A DNA stretch of 14,286 nt from Candidatus Gastranaerophilales bacterium (GTDB taxonomy: Bacteria; Cyanobacteriota; Vampirovibrionia; Gastranaerophilales; Gastranaerophilaceae): positions 1 to 14,286 of the forward strand of contig CANQOM010000023.1 of NCBI GenBank assembly GCA_947625445.1. The letters run 5' to 3'. Numbering within the stretch: position 1 is the first letter of the stretch; every line of letters starts with the position of its first letter. Shown one piece after another: positions 6,652 to 12,922 of the stretch. The notes under the pieces are model-generated. The model was not told the origin of the DNA and did not search any database. It saw only the letters and a list, made by a program, of their open reading frames with translations. A program made the position numbers and the translations under genes.

Positions 6652-7619
6652 CTATTCTCACATAAAAAACATCTGACACTATGATTTTCATCTATCTGAT
6701 AAAATTTTGGCGATAAAGTTTTACACTTTTCCATAACATAAGGACATCTTGTATGAAATTTACACCCCTCAGGAAGCTTATGCACTGATGGTATATCTCC
6801 TTTTATTGTACACTTTTTATTTCTATTTTTTTCATTTATTATCGGAACCGCATTTAATAAAGCTTCTGTATAAGGATGTTTATGATTATTAAACAGTTTT
6901 TCTTTTGGAGCCAGTTCTACTATTTCACCTAAATACATTACCGCTATTCTATCTGATATATATTTTATAACACTTAAATCGTGCGAGATAAAAAGCATAG
7001 TTAAATTAAGCTTCTCTTTTAATTCCAATAAAAGATTAACAATTTGAGCTTGGATACTAACATCAAGTGCACTTACAGGTTCATCTGCAACAATAAATTC
7101 AGGATTTATTATAATTGCTCTTGCTATAGCTATTCTCTGTCTTTGACCGCCTGAAAATTCATGAGGATAACGATTTAATACATCATCACTCATTCCTGTT
7201 AAACTAATTATATTTTTTATTCTTAAGTCTATTTCTTCTTCGTCTTTTAAACCGTTTACGATTAAAGGCTCTTTTAAAATATCATAAATTTTCATTCTGG
7301 GATCAAGACTCATATATGGATTTTGAAATATCAATTGAGATTTTTTTCTAAAGTCTTTTAATTCATTCTTAGATTTACCGGTTATATTTTCGCCTTGAAA
7401 AATAATATCTCCTGAAGTAGGCTGAATTAATTTAAGAATACAATTTCCGAGTGTGGATTTTCCGCTACCTGATTCTCCTACCAAGCCTAGTATTTCATTT
7501 TCATATATCTCTATATCAACATTATTTAAAGCGTAAACATATCCTTTTATATTTCCGAATAATCCGTCTATAACAGGATAGTGCATATTCAATTTCTTTA
7601 TTTCAAAAAGATTTTTCAT
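6645..7619 (-). CDS. Oligopeptide/dipeptide ABC transporter ATP-binding protein, OppF/DppF type (orphan)
   Basis: This 324-residue cytoplasmic ATPase of peptide (or nickel/opine-type) ABC importers shows Walker A GESGSGKST (48-56), Q-loop IFQNPYMSLDPR (97-108), signature FSGGQRQR (155-162), Walker B FIVADEP (175-181) and H-loop ISHD (211-214). The C-terminal oligopeptide-transporter extension begins HPYTEALL (248-255). In it, cysteines 286, 292, 299 and 317 follow the C-x5-C-x6-C...C spacing of this family; in some members this region binds an iron-sulfur cluster, which is not shown here. Such importers normally need OppA, B, C and D, and none is in the window, so it is an orphan subunit or its partners are elsewhere. 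TATAAT ends seven bases before the ATG at 7619 and there is no Shine-Dalgarno. Confidence 0.88.
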   Translation of the reverse strand: MKNLFEIKKLNMHYPVIDGLFGNIKGYVYALNNVDIEIYENEILGLVGESGSGKSTLGNCILKLIQPTSGDIIFQGENITGKSKNELKDFRKKSQLIFQNPYMSLDPRMKIYDILKEPLIVNGLKDEEEIDLRIKNIISLTGMSDDVLNRYPHEFSGGQRQRIAIARAIIINPEFIVADEPVSALDVSIQAQIVNLLLELKEKLNLTMLFISHDLSVIKYISDRIAVMYLGEIVELAPKEKLFNNHKHPYTEALLNAVPIINEKNRNKKCTIKGDIPSVHKLPEGCKFHTRCPYVMEKCKTLSPKFYQIDENHSVRCFLCENRI

Positions 7620-7626
7620 AAGCTTT

Positions 7627-7657
7627 ATTATAACCCATTTTATCTTTTTATTGTAAA
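7627..7657 (-). promoter_or_regulatory. Putative promoter of the orphan oppF-like gene
   Basis: On the minus strand TTTACA (7657-7652) and a consensus TATAAT (7632-7627) are separated by 19 bases, slightly longer than ideal. The -10 ends seven bases before the ATG at 7619, so the transcript would start within a base or so of the start codon. The remainder of the 96-base gap holds the inverted repeat described separately. Confidence 0.4.
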
Positions 7658-7690
7658 CCTGATTTAACTAGCTTATTTAAACAAACAATT

Positions 7691-7721
7691 TTGTAAATTA
7701 TATATACAAAGTAATTTACAA
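7691..7721 (-). terminator. 10-bp perfect inverted repeat spanning the stop of the 219-residue membrane protein gene
   Basis: TTGTAAATTA (7691-7700) and TAATTTACAA (7712-7721) are perfect inverted copies around an 11-base loop, and the TAA stop codon (7718-7716) lies inside one arm. Read on the minus strand the hairpin is followed by AATTGTTTGTTT, moderately T-rich. It is a candidate terminator for that gene, but the stem has only two GC pairs, so a protein-binding palindrome is an equal alternative. Confidence 0.35.
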
Positions 7722-8375
7722 TTTAAATGAGTTAAAATATATATGGAATGACAAATTCATTACAAAACTTATGACAAAAAATGCATCAAATATCCAACAA
7801 AGAATATAATGTGATTTTCCACTTTCTTGAAATTTTTCTAATTTTTTATTATATTCTTCAATTGTTTTTTCATCACTACCATCTTTTTTATTAGATTCAA
7901 TATATAACTTTATTTTTGTACACATAAATGAGGCACAAAAATGCCTATAAAGTATACATTCAAGACCTATAACAGATAAAGCCATGATAATATAAAAAAT
8001 CAAACTTGCAGAAAAAGTATTTACATTTATTTTGGATTTATCTTTCAAAATTAATTGTATTCTAGAAGTGAAAATGTTAGTTTTTACGTCAAATATGTCA
8101 TTAATATTTATCTTTTTTTCAATTTGTTTTTTATTTTTATAAAAGTATAAAAAATCATCACGTAATATAATAAACTCTTTAAATTTAACAAATTGCAAAA
8201 TAAATAAAACAGTTACAACAATTATAGATAAGGCATATATAACAACTAAATCTTCAATAAAATGAAAAAATAACAATAAAGTAATTAAAAAAAGCAAATA
8301 TAAAGTAAAAAGAGAATTAAAAATTTTGTCTTTTTTATTTAAACCTATTATAAGAATATTGTTTTTATCTTCCAT
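7716..8375 (-). CDS. Hypothetical four-helix membrane protein, paralogue of the 8914-9579 product
   Basis: I do not recognise this 219-residue protein. It has two hydrophobic helices near the N-terminus (about 21-40 and 44-64), then a soluble, lysine-rich stretch with alternating beta-like pattern (about 66-121), then helices at about 122-145 and 188-210, with a charged segment between them (KKDGSDEKTIEEYNKKLEK). The soluble stretch, including F-I-I-L-R-D-D-F-L...DIFDVKTNIFTSRI, resembles in layout the small PH-like domains found in bacterial membrane proteins; that is a structural guess. The same stretch is clearly shared with the product of 8914-9579. A strong promoter (TTTACA-17-TATAAT) lies just upstream of the ATG at 8375, giving a leader of only a few bases and no Shine-Dalgarno. 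Base composition is even more AT-rich than the housekeeping genes around it. Confidence 0.7.
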   Translation of the reverse strand: MEDKNNILIIGLNKKDKIFNSLFTLYLLFLITLLLFFHFIEDLVVIYALSIIVVTVLFILQFVKFKEFIILRDDFLYFYKNKKQIEKKININDIFDVKTNIFTSRIQLILKDKSKINVNTFSASLIFYIIMALSVIGLECILYRHFCASFMCTKIKLYIESNKKDGSDEKTIEEYNKKLEKFQESGKSHYILCWIFDAFFVISFVMNLSFHIYFNSFKL

Positions 8376-8385
8376 ACAACAACTA

Positions 8386-8414
8386 ATTATACATTGCCAT
8401 ATATAGATTGTAAA
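8386..8414 (-). promoter_or_regulatory. Putative sigma-70-type promoter of the 219-residue membrane protein gene
   Basis: TTTACA (8414-8409), exactly 17 bases, then TATAAT (8391-8386) on the minus strand is one of the two best promoter matches in the window. The -10 ends ten bases before the ATG at 8375, so the predicted leader is about three or four bases. Confidence 0.5.
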
Positions 8415-8428
8415 TATTTATTAATACA

Positions 8429-8459
8429 TTAACAAAAATAACCATGACAATTTTATAAT
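8429..8459 (+). promoter_or_regulatory. Putative promoter of the 136-residue gene
   Basis: TTAACA (8429-8434) and a consensus TATAAT (8454-8459) are 19 bases apart on the + strand. Transcription would begin near 8466, leaving a leader of about 17 bases that contains the Shine-Dalgarno AGGAG (8473-8477). It is divergent from the promoter of the neighbouring membrane protein gene. Confidence 0.4.
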
Positions 8460-8482
8460 ATAAGAAAAAGATAGGAGTTTAT

Positions 8483-8893
8483 ATGAATATTTCCCCTGTA
8501 AAAGTGTATCCATATGGCACTATGATAACAAAAGTATATGACACCAGAACACAAGCAAAACGTGAACAAATTTTATTAAATATGGCTTTAAATCAGGCTG
8601 CCGATAAGGCTGATTTAAATACAACAGAAAGATTAGCTATAAACAAAGCATTTTTCCCGGATGGAAACGGATTAGTTGTTTTCCCAAAAGGAAAAACAAG
8701 TGCTGATTTTGTATATTATCCTATTGATAAACGCTATGATGAATTTGAAAGTGAAACATCAGAACTTAAAATACCTGAAAACATAAAACAACATTCTATA
8801 ACCTGGTCACAAAAGAGTGATAAAGGAAGTTTCCAAGAAAATTTAGACAGGGCATTAAAAAAACTTTATTTAGAATTAAATGGTAATTTATAG
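8483..8893 (+). CDS. Hypothetical small soluble protein (136 aa)
   Basis: I do not recognise a family. The 136-residue product starts MNISPVKVYPYGTMITKVYD and has no signal peptide or membrane segment. It contains a helical, Ala/Asn/Leu-rich part (about 25-55), a central stretch with aromatic and glycine residues (DGNGLVVFPKGKTSADFVYY, about 60-79) and an acidic-to-charged C-terminal part ending in a likely helix (ENLDRALKKLYLELNG). The ATG at 8483 is well supported by AGGAG five bases upstream. Codon content is less extremely AT-biased than the two flanking membrane genes, and the gene faces the opposite way, so it is not part of their transcript. It ends 20 bases before the convergent stop of the next gene. 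It is probably cytoplasmic; function unknown. Confidence 0.75.
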   Translation: MNISPVKVYPYGTMITKVYDTRTQAKREQILLNMALNQAADKADLNTTERLAINKAFFPDGNGLVVFPKGKTSADFVYYPIDKRYDEFESETSELKIPENIKQHSITWSQKSDKGSFQENLDRALKKLYLELNGNL

Positions 8894-8911
8894 TTTAATC
8901 TTGTACTCGCA

Positions 8912-8930
8912 TATTACCCTTCAGGTAATA
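8912..8930. terminator. Hairpin between convergent genes, possible terminator without T-run
   Basis: TATTACC (8912-8918) and GGTAATA (8924-8930) form a perfect 7-bp stem with a five-base loop, placed across the end of the 221-residue gene and just after the end of the 136-residue gene. Neither strand continues with a run of T, so intrinsic termination is doubtful. Confidence 0.3.
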
Positions 8931-9579
8931 AAGATAAAAGTATATAAAGTAAAAATACCAATATTATAAATATAAAAAATACATTTAAAATCCAACATAT
9001 TATATTATTAACTTTTATACTTTTTTCAATGTTAGAAATAATTAGTTTAGGATTTTCAACATTTTCTTTCTCAAATGGTAATCCAATAATATTTTTTAAT
9101 TTAAAAATGTATAACTTTTGATAATTAAATCTATTATAAAAAAATGGTAAAAATATTATTCCTAATACAATAATGTAACATATCAACATAGGCGCAAAAG
9201 TCAATATATTCACTTTCTTATTATTTGCCAATATTACATAAATTTTGGACGTGAAAAAATTCGATTTTATATCAAAAATATCACTGATTTTTATTTTTTT
9301 GGTAATTTTTTTTCTATTATTACAACAACATAAAAATCCATCTTTGATAACTACATAATTTGAAAAATCAAAGTAAGCAATAATATCAAAAATAATTAAA
9401 ATTAATAAGGCAATACAAGATATTAAAGTAAATTTTTGAAACATCAAAATATATAATAAACATAAACTTCCGGTAATAAAAATCATATTTATAACTTTAG
9501 TATTTCTATCCATTCCCACTTTAAAAATTTTATTTTTTTTCTTGAGATTTTTTTCTTCAGAATTTTCTATATTTTCCAT
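8914..9579 (-). CDS. Hypothetical four-helix membrane protein, paralogue of the 7716-8375 product
   Basis: This 221-residue membrane protein of unknown function begins with a charged, lysine-rich cytoplasmic stretch (about 1-28), followed by helices at about 29-47 and 50-70, a soluble beta-like segment (about 74-128), and helices at about 130-148 and 190-216. The soluble segment aligns without gaps for most of its length with the other paralogue: DIFDIKSNFFTSKI here against DIFDVKTNIFTSRI there, and both end in T-F-x-x-x-L-I-x-Y-I-I. The last helix in each opens with a C-W-I motif. A run CCC (84-86) is particular to this copy. The ATG at 9579 has a GGAAAGAG-type ribosome site and a strong promoter (TTGTAA-17-TATAAT) about 30 bases upstream, so unlike its paralogue it has a normal leader. 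Sequence identity outside the core is low, so the duplication is old. Confidence 0.7.
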   Translation of the reverse strand: MENIENSEEKNLKKKNKIFKVGMDRNTKVINMIFITGSLCLLYILMFQKFTLISCIALLILIIFDIIAYFDFSNYVVIKDGFLCCCNNRKKITKKIKISDIFDIKSNFFTSKIYVILANNKKVNILTFAPMLICYIIVLGIIFLPFFYNRFNYQKLYIFKLKNIIGLPFEKENVENPKLIISNIEKSIKVNNIICWILNVFFIFIILVFLLYILLSLLPEG

Positions 9580-9608
9580 ACTATTCTCTTTCCTTTTTTA
9601 GTAGAAAC

Positions 9609-9637
9609 ATTATATATTTTTTCATAAAGAATTACAA
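9609..9637 (-). promoter_or_regulatory. Putative sigma-70-type promoter of the 221-residue membrane protein gene
   Basis: TTGTAA (9637-9632), exactly 17 bases, then TATAAT (9614-9609) on the minus strand. Transcription would start near 9602, giving a leader of about 23 bases with a Shine-Dalgarno-like GGAAAGAG before the ATG at 9579. Confidence 0.5.
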
Positions 9638-9641
9638 TATT

Positions 9642-9653
9642 TTCTAATTAGAA
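9642..9653. repeat. 12-bp perfect palindrome just upstream of the promoter, possible operator
   Basis: TTCTAATTAGAA is a perfect palindrome four bases upstream of the -35 of the 221-residue gene and eight bases after the ldcA stop. With one extra T it extends to AATATT on both sides. It could be a regulator site or part of a weak AT-rich hairpin; an AT-rich genome gives such palindromes by chance fairly often. Confidence 0.3.
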
Positions 9654-9660
9654 TATTTAA

Positions 9661-10572
9661 TTATAGAAGGTAACTATCTTTTATCTTTATTAAAGCAGAT
9701 TTTGAATTAAATTCACACTTTATACCAACAGGCAGTGTATCTTTTATTTTATTATGTGTTATATGAAATCCTCTACATACAGGAATATTAAGTTTTTCAG
9801 TTAATTCATTGATTAATTCGTCAAAATATTCTTCATTATCAATATCTTTAAATTCTCCAAAAGCAATACCTTTAACTCTGGAACGGAATTTTTTAATGTT
9901 AAATAACTGAGTAAGCATTCTGTCAATTTTATAAACCGGTTCATTTAAATCTTCCAAGAACAGAATTAAATTTTCATCAGGGAAAAAGTTAAGTCCTGAT
10001 AAAGAAGTTAAACTTGCAAGATTACCGCCGAATAACAAACCTTGCGCATTTCCTTCTTTATAACAAACAAAATTTGAAGCTTTATATTCTTTTTTAGTTC
10101 CATTTAATGTTGAAAAAAAACTATTTTTAGTAAAATCTTCTATATTTTGAGAAAAATCTCCATTTGGCATAGCGCTATGAAAAGTTATCAAACCTGTTTT
10201 TTTAAAAATCATATTTAATAATATTGTAATATCGGAATATCCTGCAAAGATTTTAGGATGTTTTTTTATAATACTCCAATCAATATATTCAAGTAGTCTT
10301 AAAGTACCATATCCCCCTCTGGCACATAAGATTGCATCAATTTCATCATTAAGAAAGAAACTATGCAATTCTTCAACACAGTCATAGTCACAGGTGCCGG
10401 TCATATATCTGTGCGAATTTTTACAGGTATTAGAAATAATAACGTTAAACCCTTCTTTTTCAAAAAATTCTTTAGCTGATAAGAGTTTTTCATACTCTTT
10501 TATTTTCCCTGAAACTCCAAGGAAAGCTATTGTGTTACCCTTTTTTAATTTTTTTGGTTTTATAATATTCAT
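9661..10572 (-). CDS. ldcA: LD-carboxypeptidase (muramoyltetrapeptide carboxypeptidase), peptidase family S66
   Basis: This 303-residue cytoplasmic serine peptidase removes the terminal D-alanine from murein tetrapeptides during peptidoglycan recycling. Family features run in order: the N-terminal KPKKLKKGNTIAFLGVSG, the nucleophile-bearing GYSD (Ser at about 113 from the ATG at 10572), the preceding ARGGYG block, LLFGGNLASL in the middle, LFLED with the catalytic Glu (about 207) and a C-terminal H-x-x-x-x-x-L-P-V-G block with the catalytic His (about 273). Positions fit the Ser-Glu-His triad of characterised LdcA enzymes, and length is typical. I prefer the ATG at 10572 to an in-frame GTG three codons upstream; neither has a clear Shine-Dalgarno. 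Around the His, T-H-N-K replaces the more common G-H-G-x-x-N, a mild departure. It diverges from dnaX over a 64-base region. Confidence 0.9.
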   Translation of the reverse strand: MNIIKPKKLKKGNTIAFLGVSGKIKEYEKLLSAKEFFEKEGFNVIISNTCKNSHRYMTGTCDYDCVEELHSFFLNDEIDAILCARGGYGTLRLLEYIDWSIIKKHPKIFAGYSDITILLNMIFKKTGLITFHSAMPNGDFSQNIEDFTKNSFFSTLNGTKKEYKASNFVCYKEGNAQGLLFGGNLASLTSLSGLNFFPDENLILFLEDLNEPVYKIDRMLTQLFNIKKFRSRVKGIAFGEFKDIDNEEYFDELINELTEKLNIPVCRGFHITHNKIKDTLPVGIKCEFNSKSALIKIKDSYLL

Positions 10573-10599
10573 ATAGCACACTTTTTAAAATAATTAATA

Positions 10600-10605
10600 T
10601 ATAAT
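10600..10605 (+). promoter_or_regulatory. Putative -10 element for dnaX
   Basis: TATAAT (10600-10605, + strand) would place transcription start near 10612 and leave a leader of about 25 bases containing GGAG (10626-10629), seven bases before the TTG start. I see no convincing -35 at 16-18 bases. The same short region must also hold the start for the divergent ldcA. Confidence 0.35.
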
Positions 10606-10636
10606 TGATATTAGCAAATATTTTTGGAGCAGGCAA

Positions 10637-12445
10637 TTGGAAAATAAATACATACCACTATACCGTAAATACAGACCACAAACATTTCATGACTTAATAG
10701 GGCAAGAAAATATAGTTCATGCGTTAAGTAACGCAATAGAATTAAAAAGGATATCTCATGCCTATCTTTTATGCGGCCCCAGAGGTACAGGGAAAACATC
10801 TTCTGCAAGAATTCTTGCAAAATCTCTTAATTGTAAAGAAGGACCCACCCTCACACCTTGCGGTAAATGCCCCGCTTGTCTTGATATTATGAACTCTATT
10901 CCGGTTGATGTTATCGAAATTGACGCTGCAAGTAACAGAAGTGTTGAAGATACACAAGCTATTTTAGAAAAAATTCAATATGTTCCTGTTAACGGCAGAT
11001 ACAAAATTTATGTGATAGATGAAGTTCATATGTTATCTAATCATGCATTTAATGCATTACTAAAAACACTTGAAGAACCACCTGAAAATGTTATTTTTAT
11101 CTTAGCTACAACCGAACCTCATAAAGTACTAGATACCATTATTTCCAGATGTCAAAGGTTTGATTTCAGAAGAATCACTACTGATGATATTGTTAAAAGA
11201 CTTCAATATATTTCAGAAAAAGAAAATATTAATATTTCTAAAGAAGCACTATATTCAATTGCAAAAAATTCTCAAGGCGGTATGAGAGATGCTTTGGCTT
11301 TGTTAGACCAAATTAGCGTACTCGGTATTAATAAACAAATTGATGTTCAAGATATTAATGAAATTTTGGGTAAAATTTCTTATGATACACTTTTTGAAAT
11401 AACTAATTATATTGCAAATTCCGATTGTACAAACTCCGTTCCTTTAATTGATAAAATTTATTCTAAAGGTAACGAACCAATTCAAATAGTCACTAACTTA
11501 ATACAGTATTTTAGAGATTTAATGATTATAAAAAACTGTACTGATAAGGAACTTATTTTTTCTTTAACTCAAATTAATGAAGTTAATTATGAAAGAACAA
11601 AAGAACAATCTGTAAGATTTACTGTATCAGAAATAATACAAATTATAGACAGACTATCATATTATGCAAAACAAATAAAAGAAACTACAAATAAATATTT
11701 ATGGCTTGAACTGTGCATTATAGATTTAACAAATTATAAAAATCTTCCCTCTGCAGAAAATTTGTTAAATCGAATAGAAGAACTGGAAAATAAACTTTCT
11801 AATAACAATTATAAAAATAATTCAGAAGAACTAAAGCCAACAATAGCTATAAAACCCAAAGCACAAACAACTAACCTTGAACCTGTAACAACAGAAAATG
11901 TTTTAGAAAAAGAAGAAAAAAAAGAAAAAGAAAGTAAAAAACAAGAAATAGAAACAAATAATAACGAATCTAACACTGTAAGTTCTAATACAGGCTCAGA
12001 CATGAACAATTTATGGATATCTATACTACAAAGTATAGACTCTCCGCCAAACAGAGCTTTTTATTCAAATCTTGCTCGCCCTATTGAAATTTCTGATAAT
12101 AAAATTGTTATAGCTTTTTCAAAAGAAATGTTTGTAAAACAAGCAAGAGAAGGAGCTAAAAAGCAAGCTCTTGTTGATGCAGTATCTAAATATATGAATA
12201 TTCAAAATCCGAATATTGAAATTATAATCAGTGAAAATCTTGACTTAAAAACCAAAATTACACCGCCTATTTCTTCTGCAATTAAAAGTTCCCAAGAAGA
12301 TGAACATAATATTTTAAAACAGGAAGAAGAAGAATATCAAACATTTGTTGAACAACAAAAAGAAGAAATTCAAAATCCCAAACATGTAGAAGCCTCAAGT
12401 CAAGCAGAAATGATAAAAGAATTATTTAACGGGAAATATATATAA
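10637..12445 (+). CDS. dnaX: DNA polymerase III subunit gamma/tau (clamp loader)
   Basis: DnaX is the ATPase of the clamp-loader complex that places the sliding clamp on primed DNA and, in the long form, links polymerases at the fork. The 602-residue protein has Walker A GPRGTGKTS (47-55), a four-cysteine zinc module (C66, C75, C78, C81), Walker B VIDEVHML (126-133), sensor 1 LATTE (156-160) and the S-R-C arginine-finger motif (170-172). The AAA+ region runs to about 240, followed by the clamp-loader collar domain to about 365, a charged K/E-rich linker (about 375-455) and a C-terminal tau-type domain. The start is a TTG supported by GGAG seven bases upstream and by the family opening Y-x-x-L-Y-R-K-Y-R-P; no ATG or GTG fits. 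An A8 run in the linker could yield a shorter gamma-like form. Its stop abuts the smpB stop with no gap. Confidence 0.96.
   Translation: MENKYIPLYRKYRPQTFHDLIGQENIVHALSNAIELKRISHAYLLCGPRGTGKTSSARILAKSLNCKEGPTLTPCGKCPACLDIMNSIPVDVIEIDAASNRSVEDTQAILEKIQYVPVNGRYKIYVIDEVHMLSNHAFNALLKTLEEPPENVIFILATTEPHKVLDTIISRCQRFDFRRITTDDIVKRLQYISEKENINISKEALYSIAKNSQGGMRDALALLDQISVLGINKQIDVQDINEILGKISYDTLFEITNYIANSDCTNSVPLIDKIYSKGNEPIQIVTNLIQYFRDLMIIKNCTDKELIFSLTQINEVNYERTKEQSVRFTVSEIIQIIDRLSYYAKQIKETTNKYLWLELCIIDLTNYKNLPSAENLLNRIEELENKLSNNNYKNNSEELKPTIAIKPKAQTTNLEPVTTENVLEKEEKKEKESKKQEIETNNNESNTVSSNTGSDMNNLWISILQSIDSPPNRAFYSNLARPIEISDNKIVIAFSKEMFVKQAREGAKKQALVDAVSKYMNIQNPNIEIIISENLDLKTKITPPISSAIKSSQEDEHNILKQEEEEYQTFVEQQKEEIQNPKHVEASSQAEMIKELFNGKYI
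11916..11937 (+). other. A8 slippage-prone run in dnaX with a -1-frame stop close behind
   Basis: Eight A (11916-11923) sit in codons GAA AAA AAA GAA, residues 427-430. A shift to the -1 frame (equivalent to an mRNA with one extra A) gives four codons and then TAA at 11935-11937, for a product of about 433 residues. The +1 frame stops at TAG 11949-11951. The position, right after the collar domain, is where other bacteria make the short gamma form. Seen directly: the run and stops. Inferred: use. Confidence 0.35.
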
Positions 12446-12898
12446 CTAGTATTTGGATTTAACACTTCTTTCAATATCTCTGTTTTGCGCTTTTTTTGCA
12501 AGGGCATCCCGTTTATCAAATAACTTTTTACCTTTAGCAAGTGCAATTTCTATTTTTGCAAAACCTTTGTCAAGATAAACTTCAAGTGGTACTATACTAT
12601 ATCCGTCTTTTTTTATTTTCCCTATTAATTTATTTATTTCACTTTTATTTAATAAAAGTTTTCTGACTCTTTTTTCTTCATGATTATACCTGTTTCCCTG
12701 TTCATATGGGCTTATATGACAGTTATACAAATAAACTTCCAAATCCTCAATTTTAACAAAACTATCTTTTAAATTGATAGCACCTTTCCTAATTGATTTA
12801 ATTTCTGTTCCCGTTAATACCATACCGGCATCATATTTATCAAAAATATGATACTCATGCCAAGCTTTTCTGTTTGTTGTAATTATTTTTCTGGTCAT
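12446..12898 (-). CDS. smpB: SsrA (tmRNA)-binding protein SmpB, trans-translation
   Basis: SmpB binds tmRNA and delivers it to stalled ribosomes, where its C-terminal tail occupies the empty mRNA channel so that the incomplete protein is tagged and the ribosome released. The 150-residue protein shows the N-terminal NRKAWHEYHI block, the G-T-E-I-K-S-I-R segment with K-D-S-F, the Y-x-x-x-H-I-x-P-Y motif, the L-L-L-N-K-x-E-I stretch and a basic tail K-G-K-K-L-x-D-K-R-D. Length is slightly below the usual 155-160. The ATG at 12898 has no Shine-Dalgarno; TGATATAAT (extended -10) ends six bases before it, so the message may be leaderless. The stop codon directly abuts the dnaX stop, and the helicase ends 24 bases upstream. 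No tmRNA gene is visible in the window. Confidence 0.95.
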   Translation of the reverse strand: MTRKIITTNRKAWHEYHIFDKYDAGMVLTGTEIKSIRKGAINLKDSFVKIEDLEVYLYNCHISPYEQGNRYNHEEKRVRKLLLNKSEINKLIGKIKKDGYSIVPLEVYLDKGFAKIEIALAKGKKLFDKRDALAKKAQNRDIERSVKSKY

Positions 12899-12904
12899 AA
12901 AAAA

Positions 12905-12913
12905 ATTATATCA
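12905..12913 (-). promoter_or_regulatory. Extended -10 promoter element for smpB, possibly leaderless
   Basis: TGATATAAT (12913-12905) on the minus strand is a full extended -10, located in the 24-base gap between the helicase stop and the smpB ATG. It ends six bases before the ATG. A -35 match is poor (TTGATT, 20 bases upstream, inside the helicase gene), which extended -10 promoters tolerate. Confidence 0.45.
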
Positions 12914-12922
12914 CTATAATAA

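Noticed and set aside
8483..9579. Toxin-antitoxin or phage-defence module made of the 136-residue gene and its membrane neighbours
   Set aside because: The genes point in opposite directions, the small protein has no toxin, antitoxin or nuclease motif, and the membrane proteins show no effector signature.
10611..10957. Two minus-strand open frames inside the 5' part of dnaX
   Set aside because: They lie antisense to the strongly conserved AAA+ region of dnaX and carry no start signals or recognisable sequence.
11918..11924. E. coli-type A AAA AAG ribosomal frameshift heptamer in dnaX
   Set aside because: The heptamer exists as a string but is in the wrong phase: the zero-frame codons are AAA AAA GAA, not A AAA AAG. 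Only simple slippage on the A run remains possible.
11809..12009. Minus-strand open frame opposite the dnaX linker
   Set aside because: The Ser/Phe-rich peptide is the mirror of the K/E-rich linker codons of dnaX.
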